DNA of 64,000 nucleotides from Luzula sylvatica. Lineage: Eukaryota > Streptophyta > Magnoliopsida > Poales > Juncaceae. Location of the stretch: NCBI GenBank assembly GCA_946800325.1, contig OX326961.1, positions 12,026,215 to 12,090,214 on the forward strand, read 5' to 3'. Below, in pieces: positions 26,039 to 37,175 of the stretch (the first letter of the stretch is position 1; every line of letters begins with the position of its first letter). Position numbers and translations under genes: made by a program. The notes under the pieces were generated by a model, which did not search any database, was not told where the DNA came from, and saw nothing but the letters and a program-made list of their open reading frames with translations.

Positions 26039-27440
26039 ATGGAGGCAGGTTCAGATCAAACGGTTTCAGAATGGGATTGGTCTGATATACCAGATGTACT
26101 TCCCCTTATCTCGAAGAAGCTCGAAGATATCGAAACCTTCATTAGGTTTCGGGCTGTCTGCAAGAACTGGCGTTCTGAAACCCGTCTTTCTGATGCACCG
26201 CGTCAGCTTCCTTGGCTTCTCAGATCCAATCGCAAGGATCACGAGACTGACCTTGAGTTCTATTCGATCTCGTCGAACAAAACATTCACCATCTCGGTTC
26301 CAAAAGCGAGTGGAAAAATTCTCGCTGGACCCTCGCATGAGTACTTACTCGCTTACACCTATCCTAACTCTCAAGATGGTGATTCCGACATTACGTTGTT
26401 AAACCCACTTACAGGTATGGTGAAGACCCGACTCATTCGGTTTTATAGATCGAGCCAAACTATCATTTTTTTTTGTATGTTTGGCTTTGTCATCATTCTC
26501 TATTTGTAGGAAAACTTGATTGGTTGACATGCACATGCAAATAACCATCAATCTACTGGTTGTATTAACTTTTAGGTGTATAATTAAGAAAATTGTTTAT
26601 AATTATAAATAAAACAGTTCAAAATTTAATCGGGTTGATTCTAATTCGATTACGAGTTTAGTTTACTTTATCCTATTGAGCTCTTACTAATTTTCTTCCA
26701 TTCTGATGTCCGTTCTTTCAGGTGATGAAATTCCCTTTCAATCGACGCCGTTTCATTGTTGCAACCTTGTCCGCCTCGGCCCAAATGCAATAAGAAATAG
26801 GGACATTGTGGTAATTTCGGTTACCGAACACATCCACATTGAATTTGAGACCCCAACCAACTTTGTTGCCTTTTGGAAACCCAACGAGGAAAATAATCCG
26901 CAAGTCGTTGCGTGGCCATTCGAGATCCAAGAATGCGCGTACTACAAAGGGAACTTCTTCGTTTCATTTGGCGATTTCCATAGACATACAATCGTAATCG
27001 ATACCGACACAAAAGATGTTACTACGATTGTTTTGTCTCCTCCATGGAAGGACTGGAAAGATTACAAAGTAAGCTATTACATGATCGAGGCCTCTGATAG
27101 GTTGCTCAGAGTGGTTCGGTTTGATTACACCGGTACCGATGCAGTGAAATCCTGTTTTGACATTTACGAGTTGGAAAAAACGGATGGTAAACGTTACCGA
27201 TGGGTGAAATTGAGCGGAATTCCAAACCTAATTTTGTTTTTAACCAAAAATCAAGGACTGTGTTATACTATCAGTGAGAATGAAAGTAAGAGGGGGAATT
27301 GTATTTACTTTCTGAAGGAGGAGGGTAAGCCGAGTAAAAATCATTTATTGTGTAGATTTGACGTGAAGGAGGATAAACTTGAGGTGATTCCTCATACTGG
27401 AGGTTTCTATGGAACTTGGTTTGTGCCGAGTTTAATGTAG
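26039..27440 (+). CDS. F-box protein with DUF295 domain (copy D), two coding exons
   Basis: Coding exons are 26039-26414 and 26722-27440, with a phase-1 GT-AG intron between, giving 364 residues. Residues about 13-48 form an F-box ('DWSDIPDVLPLISKKLED' then 'RFRAVCKNWR'), which binds SKP1 in SCF ubiquitin ligases. The rest is a DUF295 (SKIP23-like) C-terminus: 'LLNPLTGDEI' spans the splice, 'YYMIEASDRLLRVVRF' and 'NCIYF' follow, and the protein ends 'GTWFVPSLM'. Splicing restores the motif 'LLNPLTG-DEIPF', which confirms the intron. It would act as a substrate receptor; the target is unknown. The frame is complete and it is the most diverged of the four copies. It is in inverted orientation to A-C and converges on A. 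Length is normal for the family. Confidence 0.9.
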
Positions 27441-28189
27441 TAATTATGTTGGTTCTTTATTTGCAAGGCTCCAAATGTATTAATGAATTTGGTAGTACTA
27501 TTAAGTTTTATATGGAAACAAGAATTGGACATAATAATGTGAGTTGTCTAATTAATGTTGTTTATATTTCTGGTCTTTTTGAATATGAATTTGTCCTAGC
27601 AATTTAAAGTCAGGATTATCCAAAAAAATTGGTTTATTTGGAAACTCGTCCAGATGGATCAAGGTTAATTCAGATGGATATCCGCACACACAGGATATCA
27701 AGTATTCCAACAAAATAAGCAGCCAATATACAAGGATCTCAGAAAGAAAAGAAAAAAATAAGCGGCATGCAGCTGACTAATTTGGAGAGAACGCAATAAT
27801 CAAATATTTAACAAAATAACATCAAGAACTTAGTGAATACACACAGTGTTTAAAAAAAATTGCTCTTTTCTTAAATTACGCAGCGTACTGTAATCTACCT
27901 CTATAATCATCCATCTTTTAATACAAAAATGGGCCACAAGGACACGCTTCGTGTTCGGGGCTCATTTTCAAACAAAAATGAGTCCGACCAATTTGGTTCG
28001 GTCGGTTTTGTTTTGAAAAATCCAATAAATTCAACCGATTGAATAATATTGTTATCTTTAAAAAAAAAATTATGTAATGAACTCATAATTATCATGTTCT
28101 TTTTTTTTAATAATTGCGAAAAGCTTAATTATCTTTCGTGCGAGCTCTATTAATCAAGAGAAAGCAGTCTTGATATTAAATTTTATTCT
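27441..28189. other. 3' flank of gene D, then unassigned DNA
   Basis: The first ~120 bases are the reverse complement of the 3' flank of copies A-C (compare 30600-30720), so this end of the duplicon reaches about 27560. From there to 28189 the DNA is AT-rich, with a segment rich in 'cggtcggttttg' near 28000. No gene or clear element is seen. Confidence 0.55.
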
Positions 28190-28365
28190 TAAATACTTGC
28201 GAATTACTAAAATTTTATTCTTAAGATATAAAGGTTTAGAAAGTTAGCTAGTGATAAAGGGTTACATCGATGCGAGCTTCCAAACCTGCATATATGATTT
28301 AAGATCCCAAAGTGAATATGTATTTTGTTTGAATGGAGAATCAGTTGTTCGACAAATCACTTGAC
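28190..28365 (+). mobile_element. Ty1-copia pol relic (short copy)
   Basis: This matches the end of the copia relic at 36240-36425. Translated pieces 'VIKGYIDASFQTCIYD' and 'RSQSEYVFCLNG' are the start of a copia RNase H domain. It is the first part of a diverged copy of the inter-gene spacer and is followed directly by an LTR piece. The ~0.9 kb present between these two parts in the spacers (36425-37340) is missing here. Confidence 0.7.
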
Positions 28366-28547
28366 AGTTATGTCTCACGTCCACACGACTCAGCACCGTC
28401 AAACAATAGTTCTCACTTGGATCACAACCGAGAATCACAAGCATGATTCATCTACACGTATCCACCTTGAGTTGTCGTCTATCGGTTACACACGTATCTC
28501 CCTAGTCGATCCGTGTATAAACTTGCTTAATCTTGTATGATTATCTC

Positions 28548-28585
<38 letters not shown>

Positions 28586-28908
28586 TCATATGTATAATAT
28601 ATAGGATAAGGATGAGCCAAGGGGTGCATAACAATTATGCAGAACTCATAACCCCTTCCGTTCGAACAGGTAGAACCTTCCGGTCGAACGGAATAGTCGT
28701 TGTATCTTACGTACAATCTCGTTGTACACAATTCAGTAAACATGGTTCATTCCGGCGAACGGATGAACTCCTCCGTTCAAACAGAATGACTGATGTGTCT
28801 TGTGTACAATCTTATTGTACACTCAATCCTTCCCACGAACGCGTACGTCATTTATCCTTATATGTATATTTTCATGTTGATCGAAAAATGTAATTCCGTC
28901 AGTATCAT
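28366..28908 (-). mobile_element. LTR fragment carrying an empty insertion site
   Basis: The fragment aligns with 37340-37588 joined to 38527-38735, so it is the same - strand LTR but without the nested 938-bp solo LTR. The bases 'gtgcATAACaattatg' at 28625-28638 are the undisturbed target site (ATAAC at 28628-28632). It includes a (GA)n tract at 28550-28581 and several imperfect CCGTTCGAACGG palindromes (28655-28790). Confidence 0.75.
28550..28581. repeat. (GA)n microsatellite
   Basis: About 16 GA repeats. At the equivalent place in the spacers (37524-37534, 49120-49130) only a few GA units exist, so the tract expanded in this copy. Confidence 0.9.
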
Positions 28909-29040
28909 GCGTACATGTGGCTCGTTAAGTATTTCTTCTTCTTCGTTTTTTTTGTCTTCGTGAAAGTTCTTGATACGAACTCTTGTCTTATTGAATATAT
29001 GTTTTCCTTCGTCTTCTTGAATCTTCGCTTTTACTCTTAC

Positions 29041-29850
29041 CAAAAGTTACAATATATGAAAAATAGATGTCGATCAGGACAACATATGGGCTAAATACGT
29101 CTCATCGATACATGGCATCATGGACTCAAAAGAAATCGACAATATCCCAGATTACCGACTATCATCTTTTACGAAAGAACTTAAATCATTACTATCAAAC
29201 TATCTAGTTTTCTCGACAAGGGAGGCCAACCCTGGAGGGATTGAGTGGAAATGGAAAAATTCAAAAATATTTTTCACAAAATCGGCTTACAAGAAACTCA
29301 TGACCCGGATATGAGAAGTCATTGGCTAAACCAATGGCCAAAAAAGCACCATTAAAAGTGAGGATGTTCATATGGCTTGTGATACATAATAAAATCAACA
29401 CGGTTTAAAGCAAACTCTTACCATATGGCTTGTGATACTAAAGAAGGGTTGGACATTTACCGTCCTTTGCCAACTTTGCAAAAGACATAAATAAACAAAC
29501 CCTTTTTAGTAGAATGTACATTCACTAAAGCCGTTTGAAGACTAAGTATAAACCTAAGCCAAGACCGGCTTAAAGCTTCGAGCCAAGGATTCCCTATAAA
29601 CACTTGCAACGAAGCAAGAGAGACGCTATCCAAACAAGACCAAAAGATCTTCGAAACCCGGTGGATAGCGACAATCTGATTCGCATGGAGGGAGAGAAAT
29701 GCGCGGCTCTTTCGCAATAAATCCAACACACCGAAATCAGTGGCTCTACAAGCAACCGAACATGTGAGACTATGGAATAGAATAAACAACTAGTTCATTG
29801 TTACTAGGAGTTTTATTTCTTTTTTACATTTTACACCACCCCATGTAAAT
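29041..29850 (+). mobile_element. LINE remnant (zf-RVT region), broken
   Basis: The translated segments 'PGGIEWKWKNSKIFFTKSAY' and 'APLKVRMFIWLVIHNKIN' are typical of the zinc-finger/RVT C-terminal region of plant LINEs. Frameshifts and stops break the frame. It is homologous to the LINE at 38868 but lacks the 2.2-kb insert found there: 'aataaacaa' at 29780-29788 runs straight into 'ctagttcattg'. The 3' end carries 'ccaccccatgtaaat', as in the other copies. Confidence 0.75.
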
Positions 29851-29854
29851 AAGT

Positions 29855-30327
29855 AGGGGTGTTCATTCGGTCGGTTCGGTTCAAACCGAACCGAACCGTT
29901 TTAACTTTCGAACCAATTAAAGACCAAACCAAATAAACCGAATTCTTATTCGGTTTATTCGGTTAAACCGAATAAGAAACATCATAATTTTAAAATAAAA
30001 TATATTTATCCAAAAAAATATATTTTATTTATCCAAAAATATAAATACATATTATGAAATATAATTTTATAATTTTATAGAATTATTATATCTATTTATT
30101 ATAATTTAACATTAACATATTAAAAAATTTATGAAAGATAATTTGTTATTCGGTCGGTTCGGTTTTACTGGTTTTCAAAACATCAAAACCGAACCGAACC
30201 GAATAAACCGGACAATATCATTTTTTGAACCGAACCGAATCAAATAAATCGAAAAACCGAACCGATTAAACCGAATTCGACCGGTTCGGTTCGGTATCCG
30301 AATAAACCGAACCGTTTGAACACCCCT
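29855..30327. mobile_element. MITE with GGGGTGTTCA ends and GGTTCGG-rich arms
   Basis: The ends are AGGGGTGTTCA (29855) and TGAACACCCCT (30327), perfect inverted repeats. They extend inward as imperfect arms rich in GGTTCGGTT on one side and AACCGAACC on the other, around an AT-rich core. TA flanks both ends. Nothing codes for a transposase. The homologous place in the spacers has about 70 bp of ordinary sequence instead, so insertion removed or replaced some DNA here. Confidence 0.75.
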
Positions 30328-30590
30328 ATCTCTAAGTGCGACCTCTCCGGTGCGATTGCCTCTTTCTTTCTTCTCAGTGAAATCGATTCTCTCTCTTGTT
30401 GTGACGGATCAATTCTCTCCAAGAATAACGGCTCAGCTGGCAGTGTAATAACTCTTCTATGTTCGAGAATTAGGTTGGGGGTAGATTTATAATCCCTAAA
30501 CCTTCTTCTGACAAATTGTAACCTCTCTCATTTACTTTATAAATAAAAAAGGCAATGCCTTATGTAAAAAAAAAAAAAAAAAAAAACCCA
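30328..30590 (+). mobile_element. Short retroelement 3' end with poly(A)
   Basis: A CT-rich stretch ends with the small palindrome 'aaggcaatgcctt' and then a run of about 20 A at 30566-30588. Equivalent copies lie at 41936-42188 and 53532-53784. The A-tail and 3' hairpin suggest a LINE- or SINE-mobilised sequence. No family motif was found and no target duplication could be set. Confidence 0.5.
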
Positions 30591-30723
30591 GAAACATAAA
30601 CAACATTAATTAGACAACTCATTATTATATGTCCAATTCTTATTTTCATATAAAACTTCATAATACTACCAAATTCATTGAAACATTTCTAACCAACTTG
30701 CAAATATACGACCAACACAATTA

Positions 30724-32060
30724 CTACATTAAACTCGGTACGAACCAAGTTCCATAGAAACCGCCACTATGAGGAATCACCTCAAGTTCACCCTCCTTCA
30801 CGTCAAATCTACACAATAAATGATTTTTACTCGGTTTACCCTCCCTTTTCAGAAAGTAAATACAATTCCCCCTCTTACTTTCATTCTCATTGATAGTGTA
30901 ACACAATCCTTGATATTTGGTTAAAAACAAAATTAGATTTGGAATTCCACTCAATTTCGCCCATTTGTAACCTTTGGCATCCATATTTTCCAGCTCGTAA
31001 ATGTCAAAATAGGATTTCACTTCATCGGTACCAGTGTAATCAAACCGAACCACTCAAAGCAACCTATCAGAGGCCTCGATCAAGTAATAGCTTTCTTTGT
31101 AATCCTTCCAGTTCCTCGATGGAGGAGACAAAACAATCGTATTAATCGCTTTTGTGTGGGTATCGATTACCATTGTATCTCGATAAATATCGCCAAAAGA
31201 AACGAAGAAGTTTCCTTTGTAGTACGCGCACTCTTGGATCTCGAATGGCCACACGATTACTTGCCGATGATTTTCTTCGTCTGGTTTCCAAAAGGCAACG
31301 TTGTTTATAGGGGTTTCAATGTAGATCGGAGTGGTAACCGAAATTACCACAATGTCCCTATTTCTTATTGCATTTGCACCGAGGCGGACAAGGTTGCAAC
31401 AATGAAACGGCGTCGATTGAAAGGGAACTTCATCACCTGAAAGAACGGACATTAGAATGAAGAAATTTTGAACTGTTTTGTTTATTTATTCAAGCCAAAT
31501 GTAGCAAAGTATCGATTTTTTCCACAAAACGACACATTTATAAATAAATTTCTTAATTATACACTTCAAAGTCAATCAATCAAGTTTTCCTACAAATAGA
31601 GAATTATGACCAAGCCAAACAGACAAAAAAAACTGATAGTTTGGCTTGGTCGATAAAACCAAATGAGTCGGATCTTCACCATACCTGTAAGTGGGTTTAA
31701 CAACGTAATGTCGGAATCACCATCTTGAGAGTTAGGATATTCGTAAGCGAGTAAGTACTCATGCGAGGGTCCAGCGAGAATTTTTCCACTCGCTTTTGGA
31801 ACCGAGATGGTGAATGTTTTGTTCGACGAGATCGAATAAAACTCAAGGTCAGTCTCGTGATCCTTGCGATTGGATCTGAGAAGCCAAGGAATCTGACGCG
31901 GTGCATCAGAAAGACGGGTTTCAGAACGCCAGTTCTTGCAGACAGCCCGAAACCTAACGAAGGTTTCGATATCTTCGAGCTTCTTCGAGATAAGGGGAAG
32001 TACATCTGGCAAATTAGACCAATCCCTTTCCGAAACCGTTTGGTCTGAATCTGGCTCCAT
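30724..32060 (-). pseudogene. F-box/DUF295 copy A, nonsense mutation
   Basis: It has the same structure as B and C: exon 1 32060-31685, intron with GT-AG ends, exon 2 31436-30724, nominally 362 codons. The F-box (MEPDSDQTVSERDW... through 'RFRAVCKNWR') is intact. At residue 253, where B, C and D have Arg in 'EASDRLLRVVRF', the codon is TGA (31056-31054), leaving 252 residues. The lost part holds 'NCIYF' and the C-terminal DUF295 segment, so the product is probably non-functional, though a truncated F-box protein could be made. Promoter and leader intron are intact and nearly identical to those of B. Confidence 0.85.
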
Positions 32061-33205
32061 TAATCTTAACCTAATAATGAGGAAATTATGAATGTTTGAA
32101 ATAAATACTTTCCATGGTTGTAAGCATTTCGATAATCATGAATTGTTCATCCTTTTGAAGGTATGTTTTGTGAAAATTTCCTAATGCAATCGAAAGCAAG
32201 TGTATTCTCGCGTCCAATATAGTATGTTACTTTCAAGGTAACGAGTTTATTAAACAAGATTCAAATTAATGTTGGCGCCACCGACAACTAATAACGGTTA
32301 TACGAATATACTAAAAATTGTTAATCCTTTTATAACGGTTCATATAAACTGTTATGCGAAAGTGCCAAAAGAACTTATATTTGTTTAAGAGTTACACAAT
32401 CATTTATCCTGAGAAAATATCTTTACAAATTATGAACTTCAGACATCTTAGGAACAATTAAGCAATAATTTAAGATGCAATATTGAGGGTATAATTCTAT
32501 TTTGCAGAAAATAAAAGACCCCCTGAAAAGAATTGACACAAAAGCCATAAATTCTATCATACCAATAGGTAATATCAGGTAGAAAATTATGAAGTCATGC
32601 TGGTTAAACAAATAACGATTGAAAAATCAACACAAATTGAAAATCGGTATAGAAATTCAGAAAATACACATCAATATTATATATAGTACACACATAAGAA
32701 GGAACTTACACAGTGAAATTACCTCCTAATTGATCTATGCAGCTTTTAGACAGGGTTTTTGGGGTATCCGAAATTCCTAATTTCGATCTATATATAAATA
32801 TTTTGCTAGAATCTGTGAATTATATCTGATAAATTGTCTTTGTTTGGAACTAGAGGGAAAGGGGCATAAAAAAAAAGTTGCCAGTCTCTCACTGTAAGAA
32901 GAGTTTCTTTCTCTTAAGTTTTCTGGTTTGCTGTGACTCTTCAAATGTAGCCATATCTGTAACGGGTTCTTATCACGAGATAAACTCAGTTGCATCAACA
33001 ACCCGCAATATGAAATTATACCAAAAAGTATCATAGGAAAAACTTATATACCGACTCCTTTTTATATACTCAAATGACCTGTTATATAATTGCTTCCGGA
33101 ATTGGGCACACATAAATTTTGCCTTGATAGTACTCAAACTTGAACACAATGGTGCAATACAATGTTCTCTGAATTTTCCAAATAAACAGCATGATAATTT
33201 TAGGG
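32061..33205 (-). promoter_or_regulatory. Promoter and leader region of copy A
   Basis: TATTTATATATAG (read on the - strand, 32800-32788) is the likely TATA box. A conserved leader donor GTAAGT at 32709 and acceptor at 32071 predict a 5'-UTR intron. The sequence is almost the same upstream of B, and 90-97% similar by eye upstream of C and D. No coding potential beyond shadow frames. Confidence 0.5.
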
Positions 33206-35254
33206 GATATATATTCAGCCTCCAAAACTCACTCCATGACCTTTGATGAGGTGGAAAGAATAGATTAGGTGGAAAGAATAGATTAAGTGAGTTGATTAAT
33301 ATTATTACAATTACCGATTTTATTTAACCGTTTAATTAAATTGACAGTTAATTAACATGTACTAATATTAACATATTACAATTATTAATGTGTCAATTAC
33401 ACATGTCAATTGACAGTTAATTAAGTCAATTGACAATACTAACCAATCTATTTTATTCTTTTTTACTAACTCATTAATGGCTTTGGAATGAGTTTGGGGG
33501 ACCAAGCATATTTTTCCGTAATTTTATGAATTTTTTTACTTCAAAGTTGTGTTTTGATTTAGGATCAAGAATGAGATTCCTGATGAAATCATCATATCAT
33601 CGGTCAACTGACATCATATTAACCTAAAATTACATTATTCAGAAATACAATAATTAAGAAATACGACGAACATGATTAAGAAATACGTTAATTAACAGTC
33701 CAGCAAATTTGGTTATTAAATTAATAATTAGCTCCATTAATTAACATTCAATATAAAACCAATATAATTCAATTCAATTTTTCATGTAACTTCAAATTAA
33801 CTCAAATGCCAATTGTGTATACTAATTCATAGAAATTGTCAGTTCACTATTAATTCAATTTCACATTTAATTCAAAATTCGAAATTCAATTTATTTTCTA
33901 ATCATGTTTGAATTTTTAATTACAATATTTTTAGTCCATTTTTTATTCTTTAATTGAACACATGTATTTATACACAGCTGATTAACATGTAATTAACCAC
34001 ATTAATGATTAATTAGCAATTTTTATAAAATATATAATTTACAGCCAACTTAATCAATTACATCAACTCATCAATACATAATTACATCAATAATACTTAA
34101 CTAACAGTCAATTTATAGTCAATATATAATTAATTAATTTACAGTCAATATATAATGACATCAGTTAATTTAGAGTCAAAATATAATTAATTACATTCAT
34201 TAAAAATAAGTAAGTACATCATTAAAATAAGTAATTACACCAAATCTAGAAACATAATTACATCAATATATAGTCAGTATATAATTACATCATTAGAATA
34301 ACACGTGTAATTAACAGTTATTTTTACTGAGAATTAACACGAAATCAGTGACGAAAAACAAAATTACACGAAAATGTTTGAAATCGGTCGAGAACTTAAG
34401 AATCGAGAGAAGAAAAATATTCAATTCAACTCGAAATCAGTAGAGGACTTAACAATCGAGAGAAGAAAAACAGTCAATTTAACACGAAATCTCTGAATTA
34501 AACAATCAATTTAACTGAAATCACTAAAATCGGTTACTTCTCAAATCTGAACCAGAAAAGCTGAATAAAGAACCCTAAACAAATCGATCAAATAATGTGA
34601 ACCATAAAACCATAAAAATATGATTTGATAAAAAGGAGCATTTTTATATATAAGAAACTTTTTATATGTTTATTCCAAACATAACCGAGAATTAAAGTTT
34701 ATTCCAGAATTAACCAAGGACGGGATTGAGGATCTCGTCACTTTCCAAATTGGTGGAATCACAAACCCCACCACTTACTAATTTTTGTTTTATTTAATCA
34801 GATCATCATTAATTTAATTAATTACCGAAATTTATTTAAATAATAAAAAAACATAAATTATGTGGATGAGTTTTGGATTCCGTCAGTAATCAACTGATTA
34901 ACAAATCCCTCAATTTCACCAATGATTGTCAAATTTGACTCAATCTTAGTAACTAAACTGATATATAAATAAGCATACGGTTAAAATGATGTAATTATGT
35001 CCATTAAATTTCATAAAACATCAATTATGTAGGTTATAGGTTTTTATTTGTGAGTTTGGATCAAAGCAATTCCAAAATGCAATTCATTTTATTTCGTTCA
35101 ACTCATGAATTGAGGACAATCTTTTCTTTGCTTCTATTTTTTATTCTCAGATGATATCTGATGGTTTTGGGCTTGTTATTCATATTTGATTTTGATATCT
35201 CATTACAAAAGTTTATACTAACACCATAGTTATGATGCCAAGCAAACAAGAAAA
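33206..35254. other. AT-rich spacer DNA without a gene
   Basis: The DNA is very AT-rich, with many scattered copies of 'aattaacagtcaattt', 'ataattacatca' and similar short phrases, most dense at 33300-34330. A 19-21 bp direct repeat 'gtggaaagaatagatta' occurs twice at 33252-33290. It looks like an old degraded element. It is repeated almost exactly at 44805-46853 and, more diverged, at 57400-58790. No protein or RNA gene is seen. Confidence 0.6.
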
Positions 35255-35327
35255 GCCCCCATCGTCTAGCAGTTTAGGACATCTCTCTTTCAAGGAGGCA
35301 GCGGGGATTCGACTTCCCCTGGGGGTA
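35255..35327 (+). pseudogene. trnE-UUC: Plastid-type tRNA-Glu(UUC) gene copy, nuclear insert
   Basis: The 73 bases match the chloroplast trnE-UUC gene as I recall it. They show acceptor GCCCCCA pairing with TGGGGGT, anticodon loop with TTC at 35289-35291, and a T-arm GGGGATTCGACTTCCCC. The D-loop differs from the plastid form: the conserved GG is changed in 'tagcagtttagg' (plastid 'tagtggttcagg'), so it is probably inactive. It is a small nuclear plastid-DNA insert, copied with the segmental duplication (second copy 46854-46926). Confidence 0.8.
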
Positions 35328-35773
<446 letters not shown>

Positions 35774-35789
35774 TTTTATTTGTTGTACC

Positions 35790-36425
35790 ATTTTAGATGC
35801 ATCATATGTTTTTTGGACGTAGGAGCTTATATAGTAGGTGTTGGAAAAGATCTTGGAAATCCTTAAATGTTAAGCTTAAGTAAATATTTAAGAGATAAAT
35901 TTGCAATGAAAGACCTTGGAGAAACAGTTTATATATTAAATGTAAAGATGTATAGAGATAAGTCCAAGTACATACATTGACAAGGTATTGAAAAAGTTCA
36001 ATATGGAAGATTATAAGAGAGGATTCTTGTCAATGTCGCATGACCTCTCGCTTGATAATTCTCAATGTCCAACATTTAGAGATGAACGTGAACACAAGAA
36101 TAGAGTGTCATATGCTACGAAAATTGGATCTATTATTTACACCATGATATGTACTAGACAATGTGTGTCATATGCATTAAGTGTAACAAGTGAATATCAA
36201 TCAGATCCAGGTGAGACCCCCTGGACTGCAGTCAAGAATATTATTAAGTACTTGTGAATGACTAAAATTTTATTTTTAAGATATAGAGATTTGGAAATTA
36301 GCTGGTGATAAAGGGTTACACCGATGTGATCTTCCAAACCTGCATATATGATTTAAGATCCCAAAGTGAATATGTATTTTATTTGAATGGAGGTGCAGTT
36401 GTTCGAAAAACCACTCGACAGTTAA
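35790..36425 (+). mobile_element. Ty1-copia reverse transcriptase/RNase H relic
   Basis: Frame-broken translation gives 'VGVGKDLGNP', 'FAMKDLGETVYILNVKMYRD', 'KKFNMEDYKRGFLSM', 'IGSIIYTMICTRQCVSYALS' and 'YQSDPGETPWTAVKNIIKYL'. These are the typical second half of a copia RT. 'IKGYTDVIFQTCIYDLRSQS' at 36308-36367 is the start of RNase H. The catalytic YVDD is degraded (DVGAY) and several stops occur, so it is dead. No LTR of the same element is attached. A second copy is at 47386-48021. Confidence 0.85.
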
Positions 36426-37163
36426 GTCACAATCATATTCCACGCATCATTCAATTGAACTACCAACGTGCTCGGCTTTGGTCCGAAACCAGGTTAGTCC
36501 TCAATTAACACTTACCACCCTATCGATACATACAATATTGCGTGCTCGACTTTGGCCGGAAATCACGCAACAAGTACGACTTATCTCGATGGTTGTAGAC
36601 ATGGAAGGCATTTCCACAACTTATATATTACCGAGGGATCATGATATACATGTTAAACCTTTGACATAATCCTATTATATCGATGTATCACAAGATTTAT
36701 GAATATATTTTTTATTTGAATTTTATTGATATATAAAACTTAAGTTTTCGAAGTTCATAGCCAAAAACCAAAAACAACCAGGGACCCTTCCATTGGAACG
36801 GAATGATCCGTTAGTCCGAACGAAACAGAGGGTCGCAACTATTTGAAGAATCCCTCACCCCGCGATCATTAAACAAACATGGCCATTTCCGTTGGAACGG
36901 AAGGACCCTTCCGTTCGAGCGCAAGGTGACGGAAAAAACTCTAACTTTTCCATTTTTGTCGTTTTCGATTGTTTCCAAAACGACCGATCGTGAAACTGTT
37001 TCACGATTACTCCTTGATACTCTCAATTATGACATGTTTAAACTCTAGTGAGTTTTACTCGTGATTTTAATTAAAAACCTAAATTTCAAAATATCAAAAT
37101 TCATGCAAAAATGCGCATAACACTTATACTTGTAAGATTCGACACTCGAATCGACAATGGTCT
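36426..37163 (-). mobile_element. Untranslated leader of a - strand LTR retrotransposon
   Basis: Read on the - strand this follows directly after the primer-binding site at 37164-37174, so it is the 5' internal leader of that element, truncated toward 36426. It contains imperfect palindromes of the type TTCCGTTGGAACGGAA (around 36790, 36885 and 36910). No convincing gag frame was seen. Confidence 0.5.
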
Positions 37164-37174
37164 CTCTGATACCA
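37164..37174 (-). other. Primer-binding site, initiator tRNA-Met type
   Basis: On the - strand this reads TGGTATCAGAG, one base after an LTR end CCCTTCA. It matches the primer site complementary to initiator tRNA-Met used by most plant copia elements. It fixes the orientation of the flanking LTR. Copy at 48760-48770. Confidence 0.75.
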
Positions 37175-37175
37175 C

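Noticed and set aside
26066..26402. Frames of 90-102 codons antisense to or overlapping F-box exon 1, and their counterparts in A, B and C
   Set aside because: They are shadows of the real exon: they recur at the same offset in all copies and match no family.
35255..35327. Functional nuclear tRNA-Glu gene
   Set aside because: The sequence is of plastid type, and the D-loop GG needed for tertiary pairing is lost. I treat it as a pseudogene.
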